Source: an uncultured Thermoguttaceae bacterium (GTDB taxonomy: Bacteria > Planctomycetota > Planctomycetia > Pirellulales > Thermoguttaceae). Taken from it: 64,000 nt of DNA. Each line of letters starts with the position of its first letter. Positions within the stretch are counted from its first letter, which is position 1. The stretch is from NCBI GenBank assembly GCA_938042245.1, contig CALIRO010000041.1:1-64000 (forward strand), written 5' to 3'. Of the stretch, positions 26,992-36,491 are shown in pieces. The translations under genes were made by a program, and so were the position numbers. The notes below the pieces were generated by a model. It did no database searches. It was not told the DNA's origin and was given only the letters and a program-made list of their open reading frames with translations.

Positions 26992-29900
26992 CTATCCAGA
27001 AGTTCTTGGTTCTGCAAATGCACTGGCCCGAATCTTTTCTAATTCTTCGCAGATGGCCTGGATCGTATAGCGGATTTGTTCTTCGGTATGCAGGCAGGTG
27101 AGGAAGAAGCGGAGTCTGGCGGCGCTTTCTTCGACGGCTGGATAAAGGATGGGTTGCACATTGATGCCCCGATCCCGCAACGCCCGGGAAAGCAGCAGGC
27201 AATGCACCGAATTGCCTAGAATGACCGGCACCACGGGCGAATCATGGCTTAGGCCGGTATTGAGGCCTCGCTGTTTGGCCAGGCTGAGGAACAATTTGGC
27301 TCGCTCTTGGAGCCGCTGGGAGCGCTGGGGCTGGGTTTGGAGGATTTTCAGGGCGGCCAGGGCCGCTGCCGCTGCTGGCGGCGGCATCCCCACACTATAC
27401 ACAAACCCGGGCGCAGTATATTTCAGATATTCCACCAAGGCCTTGGAGCCGGCAATATATCCGCCGCAACTGCCGAAGGTCTTGCTCAGGGTACCCATCC
27501 AGATTTCGACTTGGGGGGCCGGAATGCCGAAATAATCGCTTATGCCCCTTCCTCGGGGGCCAATGGTACCTATGGAGTGGGCCTCGTCGATCATCAGGAT
27601 CGCTTTATGGCGGTCTTTGACTTCGATAAACCGGGGTAAATCCGGTATATCGCCGTCCATGCTATAGACGCCTTCGATGACGATCAGCACGCGGCGATAT
27701 TCGTGGCGGTAGCGCCGGAGGATTTCGTCGGCCGCTTGCCAATCGTTGTGCGGGAAAGGCCGACGCCGGGCGCCAGACAAAATTGCCCCCTGCAAGATGC
27801 TGTTATGGGCCAGGGCGTCGTGCAGAATCAGGTCCCCTGGTCCGAATAGATGGCCGATGACCGTTTCATTGGTAGCATGGCCGCCCACAAACACCACCGC
27901 ATCCTCTACTCCTAACAGTTGGGCAATACCTTGTTCGAGCTGTCGGTGGATGGGTTTTTCGCCGGAGACCAGACGGCTGGCCGACACACTGGTGCCGTAT
28001 TTGGCTGCCGCCTCCTGGGCCGCCCGGATAACTTCCGGATCGCCGGAAGCGCCGATGTAGTTGTAGCTGGAATAGTTGATATACTCTCGGCCGCCGATGA
28101 TGGTCCGGTCGTTGGTGATCCCTTCATGCACCGTAAAGTAGGGGTTGCCTACGCCCAAGGCCTCCATCCGCCGGAAATTTTCTTGCAGCTTCCGGTATTC
28201 AGGAAATTGTTCGATGCGGTAATATTCTTCTGGAATGGTCGTTTCGCTGGCTGCGGGTCTGGCCGACCGGGGTTCAGTGCCCAGGTATTGTTCGACGGCT
28301 TCGACGACTTGTCGGCAGGTAACCAGATCGGGCAGGATTTCCGGGGGGAATCGGCCTCCGAACCGTTCTTCCAAGGAGGCCACGATTTCCATTCGTTCGA
28401 TGGAATCCATCCCCAGCTCGAGGATGGAGCTATCCAGGGTAAGCCCGTCGGCCCGTTCCCGGGCGACCCGGCGCACTTCTTCCAGGACGATTTGGATGAC
28501 CCGTTGGCGGCTGGCCGGGTCCACCGATCTGGTAGCCCCAGAACCGATCTCTGCTCCGTTGCCGCCTTCCACATTCCCGGCCATCGCTGGGGTAGAATAG
28601 ACCGAGACCGCTCGGCTAGTGGGATCAGCCGACATTTTCTGGGCGGGAGCTTTCTCCGCAGCAGGCGCCGGGCATATGGCGGCCAATTCGGTGGCTTGCG
28701 AAGGGGGGAGCTCCTTGGCAGGATAGGGCTTGGCATCTAGAGGGGCCGATTCAGTCGTTCCGCTGCTGCTAACCACGGCTGTCAACTGACCTGGTTTAGA
28801 CGTAGTGGGGATCCGAGGAGTCGGCTCGGTCCGCTCCGAGCTGTCCCATCGGGCCACTACTTGCAGAGTACCTTCTAGATAGCCAGTTCGGCAGGCATGG
28901 CGCTGGATTTTGCCGCTGGAGGTCTTTGGGATGCTACCGGCTCGAAGCAGCAGGATGGATTCGACGACCAGGTCATGTTCTGCGGCCACGGCGCGGCGAA
29001 TGGCCTGGAAAATTTCATCCCATTGGGCTTGTTTACGGCGTTCTACTTCTTGGACGATGACCAGCTTTTCCCGGCCGTTGACTTCCACGGTAAAGGCGGC
29101 CCCACAGTCTCGCCGAAGCCGAGGATGCGCACGCTGCACGGTCGCCTCTATATCCTGCGGATAATGATTCAGGCCGTGGATGATAATAACATCTTTCATC
29201 CGGCCGGTAACGAAAAGCTCCCCGTCTTCGAGGAATCCCAGGTCGCCGGTTCGCAGAAAGGGTCCGTCGCCGGTATCTTTCAGATAGGCTTGGAAGGTCT
29301 GTTGGGTGGCTTCCGGTTGGCGCCAATAGCCCAAAGCCACACTGGGACCTCGAACCCAAATTTCCCCCACGGTACCCGGCGGGGCCATGGTCATTGTATC
29401 CGGATCGGCGATGACGATCCGTTGATCCAATAGGGCACTGCCGCAGCCGACCAGCGCATGGGCCCCTGGTTCCCCCCTCTTTCGAGGGGCCACTTTACCC
29501 ACTGACAACTGGTGGGCGTCGTAATATCGGATGACCGGCGGCTCTTTGGCATAACCGCCGGAAACAATCAGGGTAGCCTCGGCCAACCCGTAACAGGGAT
29601 AAAACGCCTCGGGCCGAAATCCACACGGCCCAAAGGCTTCGCAGAAGCGTTCGATGGTTTCGGCTCGGACCGGTTCGGAGCCGTTGAATGCCACCCCCCA
29701 TTTGCTTAAATCCAGATGTTTTCGCTGTTCCGGGCTGATCTTTTCCACACACAGATCATAAGCGAAATTGGGCCCGCCACTGGTTACCGTTCCTCGGATT
29801 TGGCTTCCGTAGCGGGAAATCGCTGCCAGCCAACGGTAGGGCCGTTGCAAAAACGCCATCGGCGACATCAGGATGTTGGGCCGACCCATATACAATGGCT

Positions 29901-30597
29901 GTAAAATCCCCCCGATCAGCCCCATATCGTGATAACTGGGTAACCAAAACACGCCAATGCCCGATCGGGTGTGTTCAAAGGCATAGGCGATCAAGGCCGA
30001 GTTGTGCAGCAGGCTGGCATGATTCAGCATCACTCCTTTTGGCGTGCCGGTGGACCCAGACGTATATTGCAAAAACGCCAAGGTATCGCCGTGCACATCG
30101 GGCATTTCCCACTGGTCGGCCATCTCCGCAGGCACCTGGCAGGTGGCAAGCCAGGTCAAACGCTTTAAATCCGGCGTTTCTTCTACAATGGGCCGAACCA
30201 GCTCTAAAACCGCCTGGGTCGTCAGGGCTACCTTCGCTTCCGCATCATTGGCAATAGCCTGGATTCGGGCCAAGGAGCGGTTTCGCCGGGGCGGATAGAC
30301 GGGAACGGCCACCACCCCCCCATATAAACACCCAAAAAAGGCGGCAATAAACTCTAACCCCGCCGGATACAACAACAACGCCCGTTCCCCTACCAGACCA
30401 TGCTGCTGCAGCCAGGCACCAAGAGCCCGAGCCTGCCGATCTAGTTCCCGGTTGGTGATGTGGATTTCCTGCGTTTCGCCATCGAGCAGGTAGGTGAAGG
30501 CGATGTCGTCCGGCTGGTGCAAAGCCCGATGTTGCACCAGGGCCACCAAATTCGAGGGACCGAAAAAGGTTCCGGGTAAATAATCCAGATGTCCCAC
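26992..30597 (-). CDS. Fused fatty acyl-AMP ligase - acyl carrier protein - alpha-oxoamine synthase
   Basis: A 1201-residue trifunctional protein. Residues 1-590 are a fatty acyl-AMP ligase with the P-loop-like YTSGSTGTPKGVM at 178-190, FLRTGDLGFLEDGEL, and DVIIIHGLNHYPQDIE. Residues 715-795 are an acyl carrier domain with LELGMDSIERME and the phosphopantetheine Ser732. Residues 820-1190 are a PLP-dependent alpha-oxoamine synthase (KBL/AONS/serine palmitoyltransferase group) with IDEAHSIGTIG and the PLP lysine Lys1039 in GTLSKTFGSCGGY. A Pro/Ala/Ser-rich linker of about 120 residues separates the first two parts. The GTG start is forced by a TAA two codons upstream. Predicted chemistry: load a free fatty acid on the ACP as the adenylate, then condense decarboxylatively with an amino acid. 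The product is unknown. Confidence 0.92.
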   Translation of the reverse strand: MGHLDYLPGTFFGPSNLVALVQHRALHQPDDIAFTYLLDGETQEIHITNRELDRQARALGAWLQQHGLVGERALLLYPAGLEFIAAFFGCLYGGVVAVPVYPPRRNRSLARIQAIANDAEAKVALTTQAVLELVRPIVEETPDLKRLTWLATCQVPAEMADQWEMPDVHGDTLAFLQYTSGSTGTPKGVMLNHASLLHNSALIAYAFEHTRSGIGVFWLPSYHDMGLIGGILQPLYMGRPNILMSPMAFLQRPYRWLAAISRYGSQIRGTVTSGGPNFAYDLCVEKISPEQRKHLDLSKWGVAFNGSEPVRAETIERFCEAFGPCGFRPEAFYPCYGLAEATLIVSGGYAKEPPVIRYYDAHQLSVGKVAPRKRGEPGAHALVGCGSALLDQRIVIADPDTMTMAPPGTVGEIWVRGPSVALGYWRQPEATQQTFQAYLKDTGDGPFLRTGDLGFLEDGELFVTGRMKDVIIIHGLNHYPQDIEATVQRAHPRLRRDCGAAFTVEVNGREKLVIVQEVERRKQAQWDEIFQAIRRAVAAEHDLVVESILLLRAGSIPKTSSGKIQRHACRTGYLEGTLQVVARWDSSERTEPTPRIPTTSKPGQLTAVVSSSGTTESAPLDAKPYPAKELPPSQATELAAICPAPAAEKAPAQKMSADPTSRAVSVYSTPAMAGNVEGGNGAEIGSGATRSVDPASRQRVIQIVLEEVRRVARERADGLTLDSSILELGMDSIERMEIVASLEERFGGRFPPEILPDLVTCRQVVEAVEQYLGTEPRSARPAASETTIPEEYYRIEQFPEYRKLQENFRRMEALGVGNPYFTVHEGITNDRTIIGGREYINYSSYNYIGASGDPEVIRAAQEAAAKYGTSVSASRLVSGEKPIHRQLEQGIAQLLGVEDAVVFVGGHATNETVIGHLFGPGDLILHDALAHNSILQGAILSGARRRPFPHNDWQAADEILRRYRHEYRRVLIVIEGVYSMDGDIPDLPRFIEVKDRHKAILMIDEAHSIGTIGPRGRGISDYFGIPAPQVEIWMGTLSKTFGSCGGYIAGSKALVEYLKYTAPGFVYSVGMPPPAAAAALAALKILQTQPQRSQRLQERAKLFLSLAKQRGLNTGLSHDSPVVPVILGNSVHCLLLSRALRDRGINVQPILYPAVEESAARLRFFLTCLHTEEQIRYTIQAICEELEKIRASAFAEPRTSG

Positions 30598-31013
30598 GGC
30601 TTACCAATCCTCGCAGACCCAACTAATTAGCCTATCACAACCTACCGACTTTTTCCAAGGGGTCCCGCTGAGGGGGTGCTTGAAGCCCTCCCAAAGGGCC
30701 AAAGCCTCTCCCTTTTCCTTGCATACCGGTTGCTCTGCCAACACAATACCCTATAGCTGGGTAGAACAAGTCTGGTACTGCTGAGGGGAAATTACTGGGT
30801 GGAGGCCTTGAAGGCAACAAACTGCTTATTTTATCTAGATTCCCCAAATTCGCAATAGGCAACTTTGTAGGGAAGCCCCCTTGGAGGCAACAGCCTCTGT
30901 TAGACAGTGAGTATTTCGATCCCCTGGCTGGACACTCAGTCTAACAGATTCCAACACCGTATCGGGTGGGTAATTCGGAGGTTGCAGGGCGAAGGAAGGA
31001 AACTCGGGCTGGG
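30598..31013. other. Intergenic region with tandem stem-loops
   Basis: About 416 bp between two leftward genes. It contains adjacent inverted repeats at 30884-30947. The rest shows no gene; CAATAGGCAA and AATTCGC pieces here resemble parts of the 9-bp arrays, weakly. Confidence 0.5.
30884..30947. repeat. Adjacent inverted repeats downstream of the phosphoesterase gene
   Basis: GAGGCAACAGCCTC at 30884-30897 is a small hairpin. It adjoins a larger one: CTGTTAGACAGTGAGT at 30897-30912 pairs with ACTCAGTCTAACAG at 30934-30947. There is no T-run, so it could be a Rho-independent-like stop, an mRNA 3'-end stabiliser or a protein-binding site. Confidence 0.5.
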
Positions 31014-31718
31014 TTACACACGGCGCAGCTGCAGACGCACTTGGGAACCCACTTCTACCAATGCATAGTTTCCAGCGGCTGCGGGGCCACAGTTGAGCAC
31101 CCAGGTTCGGCCAAGCCGATCCAATCCCCGGCCTTCATGGATATGGCCGCAGATAACTAAATCCGGCTGCAATTGGTCGATGAATCGGCGGAGGGCTTGG
31201 CTCCCGACATGTCGGCCCAGGAAAGTTCGGTCCAGTTTACAATCCCTAGGCGGTACATGGGAGAGCACGATATGCGTTTTCCAGCCGGGTTGCGGGGCCG
31301 GGCTCCCCCCGGAGCTGGTGGCCGGGGCGAGTTGGTATTGTTGGAGTTGGCGGTAGCCTTCCTGGAGGTCGTCGGCCAATTGATCTTCGGAGAAATGGTA
31401 CATTCGGCTTTTCCAGGGGGGCATAGCCGACAGGCCTTGAAAACCGACCTGGTCTCGGACTACGCCCCGCCGATACAATGAGACGCCCAATTGTTCCAGA
31501 CGGTGTTCGATTTCTGGGGAATCGCAATTGCCGGCCACCGCCAGGACTCCCAAACCGTCCTGGAGGAGTTTTTTTACGATAACCTCCACGTCCTCGGGGC
31601 TACCGAAGTTGGTAATATCCCCTCCCAGGAGGACCAGATCCACCGGCCCTGCCTGCTGCAAAATCCTCTCCAACATACCCACCCCGCTGTGCAAGTCCGT
31701 AATGCCAAGCAGTCTCAT
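31014..31718 (-). CDS. Calcineurin-like metallophosphoesterase
   Basis: A 234-residue two-metal phosphoesterase. All family ligand motifs are present in order: DLH (Asp8, His10), GGD near residue 32, GNCD near 64, SHVPP near 155 and GHIHEG near 199. The size and motifs match small cytoplasmic phosphodiesterases related to YfcE and to the archaeal/bacterial UPF0046-like group; the substrate could be a cyclic dinucleotide, RNA end or nucleotide phosphate. Start ATG 31718 overlaps the upstream RNase E/G stop as ATGA, so the two are translationally coupled. It is the last gene of the ptsN operon. Confidence 0.9.
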   Translation of the reverse strand: MRLLGITDLHSGVGMLERILQQAGPVDLVLLGGDITNFGSPEDVEVIVKKLLQDGLGVLAVAGNCDSPEIEHRLEQLGVSLYRRGVVRDQVGFQGLSAMPPWKSRMYHFSEDQLADDLQEGYRQLQQYQLAPATSSGGSPAPQPGWKTHIVLSHVPPRDCKLDRTFLGRHVGSQALRRFIDQLQPDLVICGHIHEGRGLDRLGRTWVLNCGPAAAGNYALVEVGSQVRLQLRRV

Positions 31719-33325
31719 GGGTGTGCCCGCCCCGGAGGAGGAAAGGGGACTTCCCGGCCATCCGCATCTCGACATTCTAAAACCAAATGTTCTGGGCGAA
31801 CATGGCTATGGCCTAGCACGAGGATACTCATGTGGCCTTCGTCCTCGATCCGGGTGAGTTCCCGGCGTTTTTTATTATTCAGGAAGGCGGCAACATCTTC
31901 GGCTACATGGACTTTCACATGGGTTATGTCCGGCTGACAGGCCGCCACCAACAAAAGCCGAATCACTTCCAACGCCAAACTCTCCACGCTTTTAACCACC
32001 CCGGCCCCCTGGCAGGTAGGACATTGTCGAAACATACTGCTGCGGAGGCTCGGGCGAATCCGTTGCCGGGTCATCTCGATCAGGCCGAAAGGGCTGGTTC
32101 GGAGGATTTTTGTTCTGGCTCGGTCCCGTTTGACCGCATCGCGCAAGGCGCGTTCGACCGCCCGACGGTGCTTCTCTTTGCGCATGTCGATAAAGTCGTT
32201 GACGATCACTCCACCCAGATCGCGGAGTCGAATTTGGCGGGCTATCTCCTTAGCTGCAATGAGGTTCATTTGGAAGGCGGTTTCTTCGGCGGAATCGTCG
32301 GCCCGGAAGCTGCCGCTATTGACGTCGATGGCCACTAGGGCTTCGGTTTGATCGATTACAATCGAGCCGCCCTCCTTTAATGGGACCACCCGCTGATGAA
32401 TTTTTTGGATTTCCTCTTCCAGACCGTATTTATAAAAGAGCGGCTCTTTGCCTTCGTACAGATGCAGCCGACCCACATACCGAGGCATAACCAGTTGGAG
32501 GAATTCTCGGGCGCGGTGGTAGGCATTGGGTTCGTCGATATAAATGGCCGTTACGTCTGATGTAAAAATATCTCGTATTGTTCTTATGATCATATCGCTT
32601 TCTTCGTAGATGGTGGACGGCGCCGGCAGCCGTTTGATCCGCCGCACAATTACCTTCCAAAGGCGAATCAAATAGGCCAAATCCCGGGAAAGTTCTTTTT
32701 TGGTCCGGTCGGCACCAGCAGTCCGCACAATGAATCCCAATCCTTTCGGCGGACTGAGCTCCTGCATCAGTTGGCGCAAGCGCCGCCGAGTATCCGCATC
32801 TTCTATTTTTCTCGATACGCCCACCCGGCCCAACGGAGGCATCAGAACAAGATAGCGGCCGGGAATGCTAATGTAGGTGGAAAGCGTAGGACCTTTGGCG
32901 CCAATGCCTTCTTTGATAACCTGCACCAGTACCTCGTCGCCTCGGCGGAAGATCTCTTGGATAGGCGGTTTTATCTTGGGCCGCATCCCAGGAGCCACCC
33001 GCACCCGGACTCCGGAAGAACTTGGGTTTTCCTCGGCCTGGGATGGTCGGCCAGTGGAGGCCTCTGTCGGCTCATAGCCGCCAAGTCGAAAATATTCCGG
33101 TTCCACATCGCTGATGTGGAGGAATCCGTTCCGGCCTACGCCGAAATCTACAAATGCTGCCTGGATACTCGGTTCCAGGTTTACCACGATCCCTTTGTAA
33201 ATATTGCCCACATAACTTTCTTGATCGGTGCGTTCAATGTATAACTCTTCCAGTATTCCATTTTCTACAATAGCGATGCGGCATTCTTCTGGCTGAGCCA
33301 CATTGATGAGCATTTCCTTTTTCAT
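31715..33325 (-). CDS. Ribonuclease E/G family protein
   Basis: A 536-residue endoribonuclease for mRNA turnover and rRNA 5'-end processing. The N-terminal S1 domain starts at VGNIYKGIVVNLEPSIQAAFVDFG and has an insert of about 45 residues. The catalytic DNase-I-like core has VAIDVNSGSF and GGVIVNDFIDM, which hold the metal-binding aspartates. CPTCQGAG near residue 440 is the zinc-link used for tetramer formation. There is no long RNase E-type scaffold tail, so it is closer to RNase G. ATG 33325 (MKKEMLI) is chosen over a TTG eight codons upstream. It lies 42 bp after the DUF2344 gene. Confidence 0.96.
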   Translation of the reverse strand: MKKEMLINVAQPEECRIAIVENGILEELYIERTDQESYVGNIYKGIVVNLEPSIQAAFVDFGVGRNGFLHISDVEPEYFRLGGYEPTEASTGRPSQAEENPSSSGVRVRVAPGMRPKIKPPIQEIFRRGDEVLVQVIKEGIGAKGPTLSTYISIPGRYLVLMPPLGRVGVSRKIEDADTRRRLRQLMQELSPPKGLGFIVRTAGADRTKKELSRDLAYLIRLWKVIVRRIKRLPAPSTIYEESDMIIRTIRDIFTSDVTAIYIDEPNAYHRAREFLQLVMPRYVGRLHLYEGKEPLFYKYGLEEEIQKIHQRVVPLKEGGSIVIDQTEALVAIDVNSGSFRADDSAEETAFQMNLIAAKEIARQIRLRDLGGVIVNDFIDMRKEKHRRAVERALRDAVKRDRARTKILRTSPFGLIEMTRQRIRPSLRSSMFRQCPTCQGAGVVKSVESLALEVIRLLLVAACQPDITHVKVHVAEDVAAFLNNKKRRELTRIEDEGHMSILVLGHSHVRPEHLVLECRDADGREVPFPPPGRAHP

Positions 33326-33367
33326 AGGAGAAGCTTTCTCGACCGGCAAAGTGGGTAGGTGGTTCCC

Positions 33368-34027
33368 CTAGGACCGGCCACGAGCAGACTCTGCCGAGTT
33401 GGCAGGTTCTAGTTCCACTTGGCTGCGGATCAACACCGCCCCTTGGGCTTCCAAGTCGGCCAATCCGAGCTGCCTCAATAGATCGCGCGGATTGGGCAGC
33501 CCATGGGGCAAGGGCCGGAGCGTAAACTCCAATTGGCCCCCTTCCAGTCGAATCGCCTCTAATGCCCGAACCCCTGGCGATAAGCCCGAATCTTTCTGCT
33601 TGAGGGGGTCGGCTCTTTGGGCATTCCACCAGGCAATCCACTGAGTCAGTTGCGCCTGCCGATCCGGAGGAATAGCCATCTGATAGTGGACCGCTCGGAC
33701 TCGGGCTTTAGGCACTCCGGCAGGCAATAGCTCGACCTGCTTGACCTGCAAGCCGGCAGGGGCATGAGTGGTCAGTTGAGCCCAGATCGCTTCTGGCGAG
33801 CAAGGTTCGGCCAATTCGATTTCCATGACTTCATCTACAGAGAGGATGCCAACGGCCAGGGCCAGGGGAAAACTCATTTTCGGCTTGGGATGGAAGCCTT
33901 GGGAGTGGGCCAAGCGCAGTCCGGCCCGCCGGCAGGTGCGCTCCCAAAGCCGGACCAGATCCCGATGCCCTAGCCACCGTAAATCGCCCTGCTTGCCAAA
34001 ACGAATGCGCACTCGTGGTCGATCCAT
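33368..34027 (-). CDS. DUF2344 / TIGR03936 radical-SAM-linked protein
   Basis: A 219-residue cytoplasmic protein of the family often found fused to, or beside, a radical SAM enzyme (TIGR03960) and RNase E/G. RIRFGKQGDLRWLGHRDLVRLWERTCRRAGL and SQGFHPKPKMSFPLALAVG are diagnostic. Here the radical SAM partner is not in the operon, so it must be encoded elsewhere if it exists. The function of the family is not settled; a role in tRNA or RNA modification is usually inferred. ATG 34027 is chosen because the family starts just before the RIRF motif; an in-frame ATG at 34114 exists. Confidence 0.9.
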   Translation of the reverse strand: MDRPRVRIRFGKQGDLRWLGHRDLVRLWERTCRRAGLRLAHSQGFHPKPKMSFPLALAVGILSVDEVMEIELAEPCSPEAIWAQLTTHAPAGLQVKQVELLPAGVPKARVRAVHYQMAIPPDRQAQLTQWIAWWNAQRADPLKQKDSGLSPGVRALEAIRLEGGQLEFTLRPLPHGLPNPRDLLRQLGLADLEAQGAVLIRSQVELEPANSAESARGRS

Positions 34028-34156
34028 AATTCGGGAAGCATCTGTTGGCCGATGCCGTTCCGACCAACCAACCTCTGCAAAGGAAACTCCGGAATCCCTC
34101 GGCCGACCGGACAACCAATCAGGCCCTTGGGGATTGTGAGATCAGCCAGGTCTTGC

Positions 34157-35899
34157 TCAGTCGGCCAGTTCCGGCACATATTTTCTTAACTCCTCTTTGA
34201 GATAGGATCGGATGTCTCGGGCATTATCCATGCTCAAGGCACGTTGGGCCACCGCTTCGCATTGGGGGATGCGAACGCTTCGGCAGACTTGTTTGATTTC
34301 TGGAATGGCACTGGGAGCCACACTCAGTTGCCGAAGGCCCAGGCCCAATAGCAGCATCGTGTAGATCGGACTACTAGACATTTGTCCGCATAAATTCACC
34401 GGCACCCCCTTTCTCTTTGCCGCCTCGATCGTCATCACAATCAGCCGTAACACCGCCGGATCCGTCGGATTGTATAAGCCCACCATATCCTTGTTCGTCC
34501 GATCCACCGCTAAAGTGTACTGAATCAGGTCGTTGGTCCCTATGCTTAAAAAATCCACCTCCTCCACAAACCGCTCGATCAGCATCACCGCCGAAGGCAC
34601 TTCCACCATCATTCCTACCGGAATATCTCGGTTGAACGGGATGCCATGCTCGGCCAGGTCTTCCATCACATCGGCCAGGATCATTTTGGCCTGCCGCAGC
34701 TCCAAAAGGGTGGCAATCAGAGGAAACATCACCCGCACATTGCCCAGGGCGCTGGCTCGTAGGATAGCCCGCAACTGGGTACGAAACATCGGGATATTTC
34801 GCAGTGCCAATCGGATGCTTCGCAGCCCCAGGAAGGGATTCCGCTCTTCTTCCGTCCGTTGGATGCAAGGAACTTTATCAGCCCCCAGGTCGAGCGTCCG
34901 AATCACCACGGGCCGATCCCCCATCGCCCGGACCACCTGGGCATAGGCCTGGAAATGGGCTTGTTCATCCGGCTCGGTCTCGCAACCAAGGTACAAAAAT
35001 TCCGTTCGATACAGGCCGATCCCGTCTGCCCCCCGCTCCAAACAATGTTCCACTTCATACGGAAACTCAATGTTGCCCATCAGTTCAATTCGCACGCCGT
35101 CGGCCGTTTGAGCCGGCACGTCTCGAAGACTCTGAAGCCGAACCGCTAAACTTCGGGCTTGCTCCGCCTCATGCTGGTACCGAGCCAGCGTCTGTTCATC
35201 CGGATGTAAAATCACCAGCCCATTGTGCCCGTCGATGATCACCAGATCGCCGCCGGAGACCTCCGTCAGAAACGCCCCGGTGCCCACCACCGCTGGGATT
35301 TCCAAAGCAGCAGCCACAATGGCCGTATGACTGCCCGGCCCACCTACCTCGGTCACAAAACCCCGCACAAATCGTCGGTCTAGATTGGCCGTCTCGCTGG
35401 GCGTCAAATTATGCGCTAATACCAGCACCGGCGAACTCAGATCGGACAGTTGCTCCCGACGTCGCCCTAACAAGTGCCGAAGGATTCCTTTCTCCAAGTC
35501 ATAAATATCGTTGACCCGTTCGGCCAAGTAGGGATTGGTTACCCGCTGAAACGCCTGGGCATATCGCCGAAAAGCACGACTAACCGCATACTCGGCCGAG
35601 TAGTGCTCCTGACGGATCAGGTGTTCGATCTCTTCCCGGAGTTGCACATCTTGAAGCAATTCCAGATGGGCGGCGAAGATGGCCCCATATTTGGGGCCTA
35701 ACTCTCGAGTAATCGTATCCCGATGGCGGGCCAGTTCCTCGGCCGCCGCTTGAACGGCCCGCTCCAAACGGACCAATTCCGCAGCCACCGCATCCCGGCT
35801 GACAAACCGCTCCGGGATCCGGAAGCCTTCCGCATCCAACACTAAGGCTTCCCCAATAGCCACCCCTGGAGAAACCGGGATTCCTTGTAACTTCTGCAC
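34157..35899 (-). CDS. ptsI: Phosphoenolpyruvate-protein phosphotransferase (PTS Enzyme I)
   Basis: A 580-residue cytoplasmic enzyme that transfers phosphate from phosphoenolpyruvate to HPr. The phosphohistidine is His191 in GGPGSHTAIVA. The PEP-binding core has GLYRTEFLYL, DLGADKVPC and PLIATLLELRQAK, and the catalytic Cys is in VNLCGQMSSSPIYT. Length and motif order match standard EI. A GTG start at 35899 is preceded by AAGGAAG. Upstream are HPr and an EIIA-Ntr gene on the same strand, with no sugar-specific EIIBC nearby. This points to a regulatory rather than sugar-transport phosphorelay. Confidence 0.98.
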   Translation of the reverse strand: MQKLQGIPVSPGVAIGEALVLDAEGFRIPERFVSRDAVAAELVRLERAVQAAAEELARHRDTITRELGPKYGAIFAAHLELLQDVQLREEIEHLIRQEHYSAEYAVSRAFRRYAQAFQRVTNPYLAERVNDIYDLEKGILRHLLGRRREQLSDLSSPVLVLAHNLTPSETANLDRRFVRGFVTEVGGPGSHTAIVAAALEIPAVVGTGAFLTEVSGGDLVIIDGHNGLVILHPDEQTLARYQHEAEQARSLAVRLQSLRDVPAQTADGVRIELMGNIEFPYEVEHCLERGADGIGLYRTEFLYLGCETEPDEQAHFQAYAQVVRAMGDRPVVIRTLDLGADKVPCIQRTEEERNPFLGLRSIRLALRNIPMFRTQLRAILRASALGNVRVMFPLIATLLELRQAKMILADVMEDLAEHGIPFNRDIPVGMMVEVPSAVMLIERFVEEVDFLSIGTNDLIQYTLAVDRTNKDMVGLYNPTDPAVLRLIVMTIEAAKRKGVPVNLCGQMSSSPIYTMLLLGLGLRQLSVAPSAIPEIKQVCRSVRIPQCEAVAQRALSMDNARDIRSYLKEELRKYVPELAD

Positions 35900-36016
35900 C
35901 TTCGTTGCTTCCTTCCTGTCAAACCACGCTCAGCCTGCCCCGGCTGGCTCACCGGAACCCACCGCCTGGGACTAGCAGCGCCGTAGGGGCTCTAGTTGCC
36001 CCGCTACACAACGCTT

Positions 36017-36325
36017 TCAACCTTCTGGCGGCAACTCCTCAAACCGATTCTCAATCAACCGCACAATCGCCTCGACCGCCTTCAGCGCATCCGGTCCGAT
36101 GGCTTCGATAGAAAGTTCGTCGCCGGGTTGGGCGCCCAAGGCCAGCAGTTGCATCGGGGTGGTTTTAGCATCGGCTCGCAGGTTGTGGTTGCTTACCGTA
36201 ATCGACGATTGAAACCGCCTGGCCAACTGAATCACCAAATTGACCGCCCGCAAATGCATCCCCTCCGGATTCCGAATCCGGACCTGACGGGATACACGAA
36301 GCTGTTGGTTTCCCTGTTCCTGCAT
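36017..36325 (-). CDS. HPr-like phosphocarrier protein with atypical active-site loop
   Basis: A 102-residue HPr-fold protein. The phosphorylated histidine is His24 in NPEGMHLRAVN. Canonical HPr has GLHARPA, so the Ala and Pro of the active loop are replaced here by Leu and Ala-Val while His and Arg remain. The regulatory Ser46 region reads KTTPMQLLALGA; the serine is replaced by Thr, so HPr-kinase control may differ. It accepts phosphate from EI (ptsI, 118 bp downstream) and would pass it to the EIIA protein encoded 167 bp upstream. Confidence 0.92.
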   Translation of the reverse strand: MQEQGNQQLRVSRQVRIRNPEGMHLRAVNLVIQLARRFQSSITVSNHNLRADAKTTPMQLLALGAQPGDELSIEAIGPDALKAVEAIVRLIENRFEELPPEG

Positions 36326-36491
36326 CTTTTGGCTGCTCTCCCAGCTCTAGAAAGACTAACCCTCCATCTTCCGGCCCCATGCGAGCTGCCGACCGGCAAA
36401 ACCAATCCCCTCAGAGCCTCTTGCTCCCCCCAACTGCCCAATCTCCCCTCCTGCCAGAGCGGGCAATCCTGCCCCCGGGAGGTCCTTTCGC

